The position numbers and the translations under genes were made by a program. The notes under the pieces are model-generated. The model was given only the letters and a program-made list of their open reading frames with translations, was not told where the DNA came from and did no database searches. From contig JAGZWV010000013.1 of assembly GCA_018378775.1 (NCBI GenBank), forward strand, positions 1 through 39,499: a stretch of DNA of 39,499 nucleotides. The letters run 5' to 3'. Of the stretch, positions 37,616-39,499 are shown piece after piece. Every line of letters begins with the position of its first letter. Position 1 is the stretch's first letter. Source of the DNA: Collinsella sp. Its GTDB lineage: Bacteria > Actinomycetota > Coriobacteriia > Coriobacteriales > Coriobacteriaceae.

Positions 37616-38605
37616 CTACTCGTCGTCCTCGTCGTTGGGGTCGCCCTTGAGGGTGTTGATGTCCAGGTACTGGTTGTCGTCCTCTTTTTGCTGGGTCTCC
37701 GACTCCGCTTGGGTGGGGCCGCGGAACAGCTGGAACCCCTCAAACGCAATGACACCGAGCAGGGCAATGATAATGGCGATAAAGGCAACCTTGACTGCCT
37801 GCGGAAATTCCGAGAAACGCAGCGCCTTTTCCTCGGCGTAATAATCGGCGAAGCGCTCTTCGCCCGTGCTTTTGGTATACGCCGGCGCGGACGCGGCCTC
37901 CGGGTCATATTCCGGTGCAGGCGTGGCGGCGTACGGATCGTTGAGATAATCGCTCGATGCGGTGCCATAATCCTCGGTCTCGATGCGACCGGTGCCAGCA
38001 TAGCCATCGGAATAACCGGAATATGCCGCACCGCCCTCATAGTCCGCGGCGCTCGTGTTGGCGGCAAAAAGCGGGTTAACTGGAACATCGAGCGCCGGCA
38101 TGCCGGTAGAGGTCTCATCCAGATCGGTTGCAGCCCAGGAATCGTAGGCAACCTGATGGGCAACGGGCTCATCGAGCCTTGCGACCGGAGGCTTGCGTGC
38201 CGCAGGAACAGGCAACTGCTGGGCGCTGTACATAACGGTGCTGTCGGCCGATTTGCCCTGCGTCGCTGCTGCGAGAAATGCCGCCGTCTCGGACGGGTCG
38301 CTTGCGGGGCGGGGAGCGGGCGTGGGCGCCGAAGTGGGTGCGGGCGTAGGCGCGGGCGTCGAAACAGGCGACTGCGCAGGAGTCGGCGCAGATACGGGCT
38401 CAGGCGCAAGTGCGGGATTGGGGCTTGACGGGCGAGCCCCGCCGCCGCCCATGAGTTCGTCGGCGGTCCACGGGCGATCATCCATCACGTCGTCAAGGCT
38501 CAGCGAAAACAGGTCGTCTTCACCCTCATCGAACATGCGGTGCACATGTCCACCAATTGCCGGAATCAATCCGCGACCGGTGCATGATGCCTTGCTCAAC
38601 GCCAT
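37616..38605 (-). CDS. Hypothetical single-span membrane protein with a Pro/Ala-rich linker
   Basis: A 329-residue protein not assigned to a family. The N-terminus MALSKASCTGRGLIPAIGG is followed by an acidic part (FDEGEDDLFSLSLDDVMDDRPW) and a long Pro/Ala/Thr linker (PAPTPAPTSAPTPAPRPAS). A disordered Tyr/Asp/Ser-rich part follows, then one membrane helix near 273-292 (AFIAIIIALLGVIAFEGF) and an acidic 35-residue tail. With no signal peptide the N-terminal part is probably cytoplasmic and the acidic tail outside. ATG 38605 has AAAGGATGGG upstream; the frame is open further but without support. A TATAAT word lies on the minus strand at 38640-38645. Confidence 0.7.
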   Translation of the reverse strand: MALSKASCTGRGLIPAIGGHVHRMFDEGEDDLFSLSLDDVMDDRPWTADELMGGGGARPSSPNPALAPEPVSAPTPAQSPVSTPAPTPAPTSAPTPAPRPASDPSETAAFLAAATQGKSADSTVMYSAQQLPVPAARKPPVARLDEPVAHQVAYDSWAATDLDETSTGMPALDVPVNPLFAANTSAADYEGGAAYSGYSDGYAGTGRIETEDYGTASSDYLNDPYAATPAPEYDPEAASAPAYTKSTGEERFADYYAEEKALRFSEFPQAVKVAFIAIIIALLGVIAFEGFQLFRGPTQAESETQQKEDDNQYLDINTLKGDPNDEDDE

Positions 38606-38728
38606 TCTGTCCCATCCTTTCGAAATACTAATGACATCGATTATATGGAACTTCCCAAGCGGCTCGGTCTCGGATTCGTGCTTTCCAGAACTCGCGCCCA
38701 AAAAGGGAGGGGCAATCCAGGCGAGTGC

Positions 38729-39289
38729 CTACTTGTCGCCGGCCGCCGCCTTGGCCTCATTGAGGTAGCTATAGAAGCTGTACTTGGAGATGCCAAAGAA
38801 CTCGCAGGCGCGCTCACTCGACTTGGAAATGAGGAAGGCACCGCGACGGTCGAGGTAGCCAATGGCACGAATGCGCTCGTCTTTGGTCATGAGCGCCGCG
38901 GGCTTGCCCACAAACTGCTCGCACTCGTGCAGCAGGTCCTCGAGCAGGTCGCCGATGTTCTTGGTAATGGGCTCGGGCTCGGTATAGCCCGTGCCGCCGG
39001 TGCCGGTAAAAGCGTCGAGCGAGCGCTCAAATGCCTTCATAAGCGTAATGTCAAAGTTGATGCCCAAAATGCCGACGGGCTTGCCCTCGTCGTTGCGGAT
39101 AAAGATCGTCGACGATTTGAGCAGCTTACCGTCGGTGGTTTTAGTGAGGTACGGCTCGCGGTCGTGTACGTCGGTGGCGCCCTCGTGCATGGACTCAAAC
39201 ACGATATGGCTGGGGCCGTCACCCAGTTTGCGCCCGCTGACGTGGCCGTTTTCGATCACTACGATGGAGTGGTCGCGAAAAGGTACCGA
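38729..39289 (-). pseudogene. 5'-truncated YheO/DauR-type regulator
   Basis: The product matches the YheO-type family from the middle of the PAS domain onward (DHSIVVIENGHVSGRK, then STIFIRNDEGKPVGILGINFD) and through the C-terminal HTH (ERACEFFGISKYSFYSYLNEAK). The first ~35 residues expected (FL..LLG....VVLHD) are missing: an in-frame TAA lies at 39290-39292, eleven codons before the only usable start, GTG at 39259. The sequence beyond is AT-rich intergenic DNA with no matching frame. It is either a broken gene or a shortened form starting at GTG, although no good ribosome site is seen. It is a paralogue of the regulator at 15214-15870. Confidence 0.65.
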
Positions 39290-39300
39290 TTACGGCAACA

Positions 39301-39364
39301 AACAATTTGTTAGGTTTGCCAAGCAAAAAGTGTGATAGAACAGTGCTAACAAACTTTTTGTTTG
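39301..39364. promoter_or_regulatory. AT-rich divergent control region with repeated AACAA/TTGTT half-sites
   Basis: AACAA-T-TTGTT (39301-39311) and AACAAA-CTT-TTTGTT (39348-39362) are two related inverted repeats 47 bases apart, with CAAAC/GTTTG extending the second to 39364. They lie between the truncated regulator and the gene starting at 39455 and are candidate operators. Confidence 0.5.
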
Positions 39365-39454
39365 GCATCCACATAAAAGTTCAGTCGCATGAATGGGAAT
39401 GGGCTGAAACGCGTATGCGGGGGCCGGCAAGAGAGGACTTAAGGAGTTCACCGT

Positions 39455-39499
39455 ATGGCCGATAAGATCCAGTGGGCGGGCAACACGATGCCCAAGAGC
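39455..39499 (+). CDS. Start of a gene cut by the window edge, possibly diaminopropionate ammonia-lyase
   Basis: Only 15 codons are visible (MADKIQWAGNTMPKS), with a strong AAGGAG ribosome site eight bases before the ATG. The IKW..N.MPK-like opening resembles, from memory, N-termini of YgeX-type diaminopropionate ammonia-lyases, a PLP enzyme found with ssnA, ygfK and xanthine dehydrogenase in purine-degradation gene sets. The neighbouring YheO-type regulator fits this. Fifteen residues are too few to be sure. Confidence 0.4.
   Translation, partial: MADKIQWAGNTMPKS

Overview
The window looks like a chromosome segment of a gut Coriobacteriia member, most likely Collinsella or a close relative. 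This is an inference from GC-rich actinobacterial-type ribosomal proteins, an LAATG-type surface anchor, YheO-type regulators and an anaerobic purine-degradation gene set. No 16S gene or other taxonomic marker is present to prove it.

Layout. (1) 1-2.7 kb: the 3' end of a PTS EIIC gene, a CDF metal exporter with an Asn-Asp-Asp-Asp site as in Mn exporters, and a histidine phosphatase. (2) 2.7-8.8 kb: a ribosomal-protein operon in the order rplC-rplD-rplW-rplB-rpsS-rplV-rpsC-rplP-rpmC-rpsQ-rplN-rplX. It lacks rpsJ at the front, stops at a strong terminator after rplX, and carries three structured control regions: a leader, a hairpin plus repeated promoter-like box before rplB, and an attenuator-like hairpin before rplN. 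(3) 8.8-15.2 kb: a Gfo/Idh/MocA oxidoreductase with a DeoR regulator, a convergent pair made of a U32 'peptidase' and an RluA-type pseudouridine synthase, then ridA, with several unusual intergenic hairpins.

(4) 15.2-25.7 kb: a purine/hypoxanthine-xanthine utilisation cluster. A YheO-type regulator is divergent from an NCS2 permease, followed by the amidohydrolase SsnA, the large flavoprotein/Fe-S protein YgfK, a small multi-[4Fe-4S] protein, and a fused [2Fe-2S]-molybdopterin xanthine dehydrogenase. There is no FAD subunit gene, so YgfK plus the small ferredoxin-like protein probably handle the electrons. A Fur/Zur-like box overlaps the predicted promoter of the cluster.

(5) 25.7-39.3 kb: an accessory region rich in DNA repeats. 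It has two hairpin arrays, built from 15-bp arms that alternate in orientation every 31 bp, flanking an AbiEi-like/nuclease-like gene. Two different AAA ATPases follow, each preceded by its own striking repeat (a 22-bp-arm perfect palindrome, and five 23-bp iterons). Next is a candidate type I toxin-antitoxin locus with a 41-codon hydrophobic/basic peptide and a convergent antisense RNA, plus a decayed second copy. A SIMPL protein, a DEDDh exonuclease, unknown genes and an LAATG-anchored Ig-like surface protein complete the region. (6) 38.7-39.5 kb: a 5'-truncated second YheO-type regulator divergent from the first codons of a gene that may be ygeX (diaminopropionate ammonia-lyase), which would link this edge to the purine cluster.

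The most promising undescribed elements are the alternating inverted-repeat arrays (25719-26047 and 27381-27690) and the putative type I toxin-antitoxin module (31808-32030).
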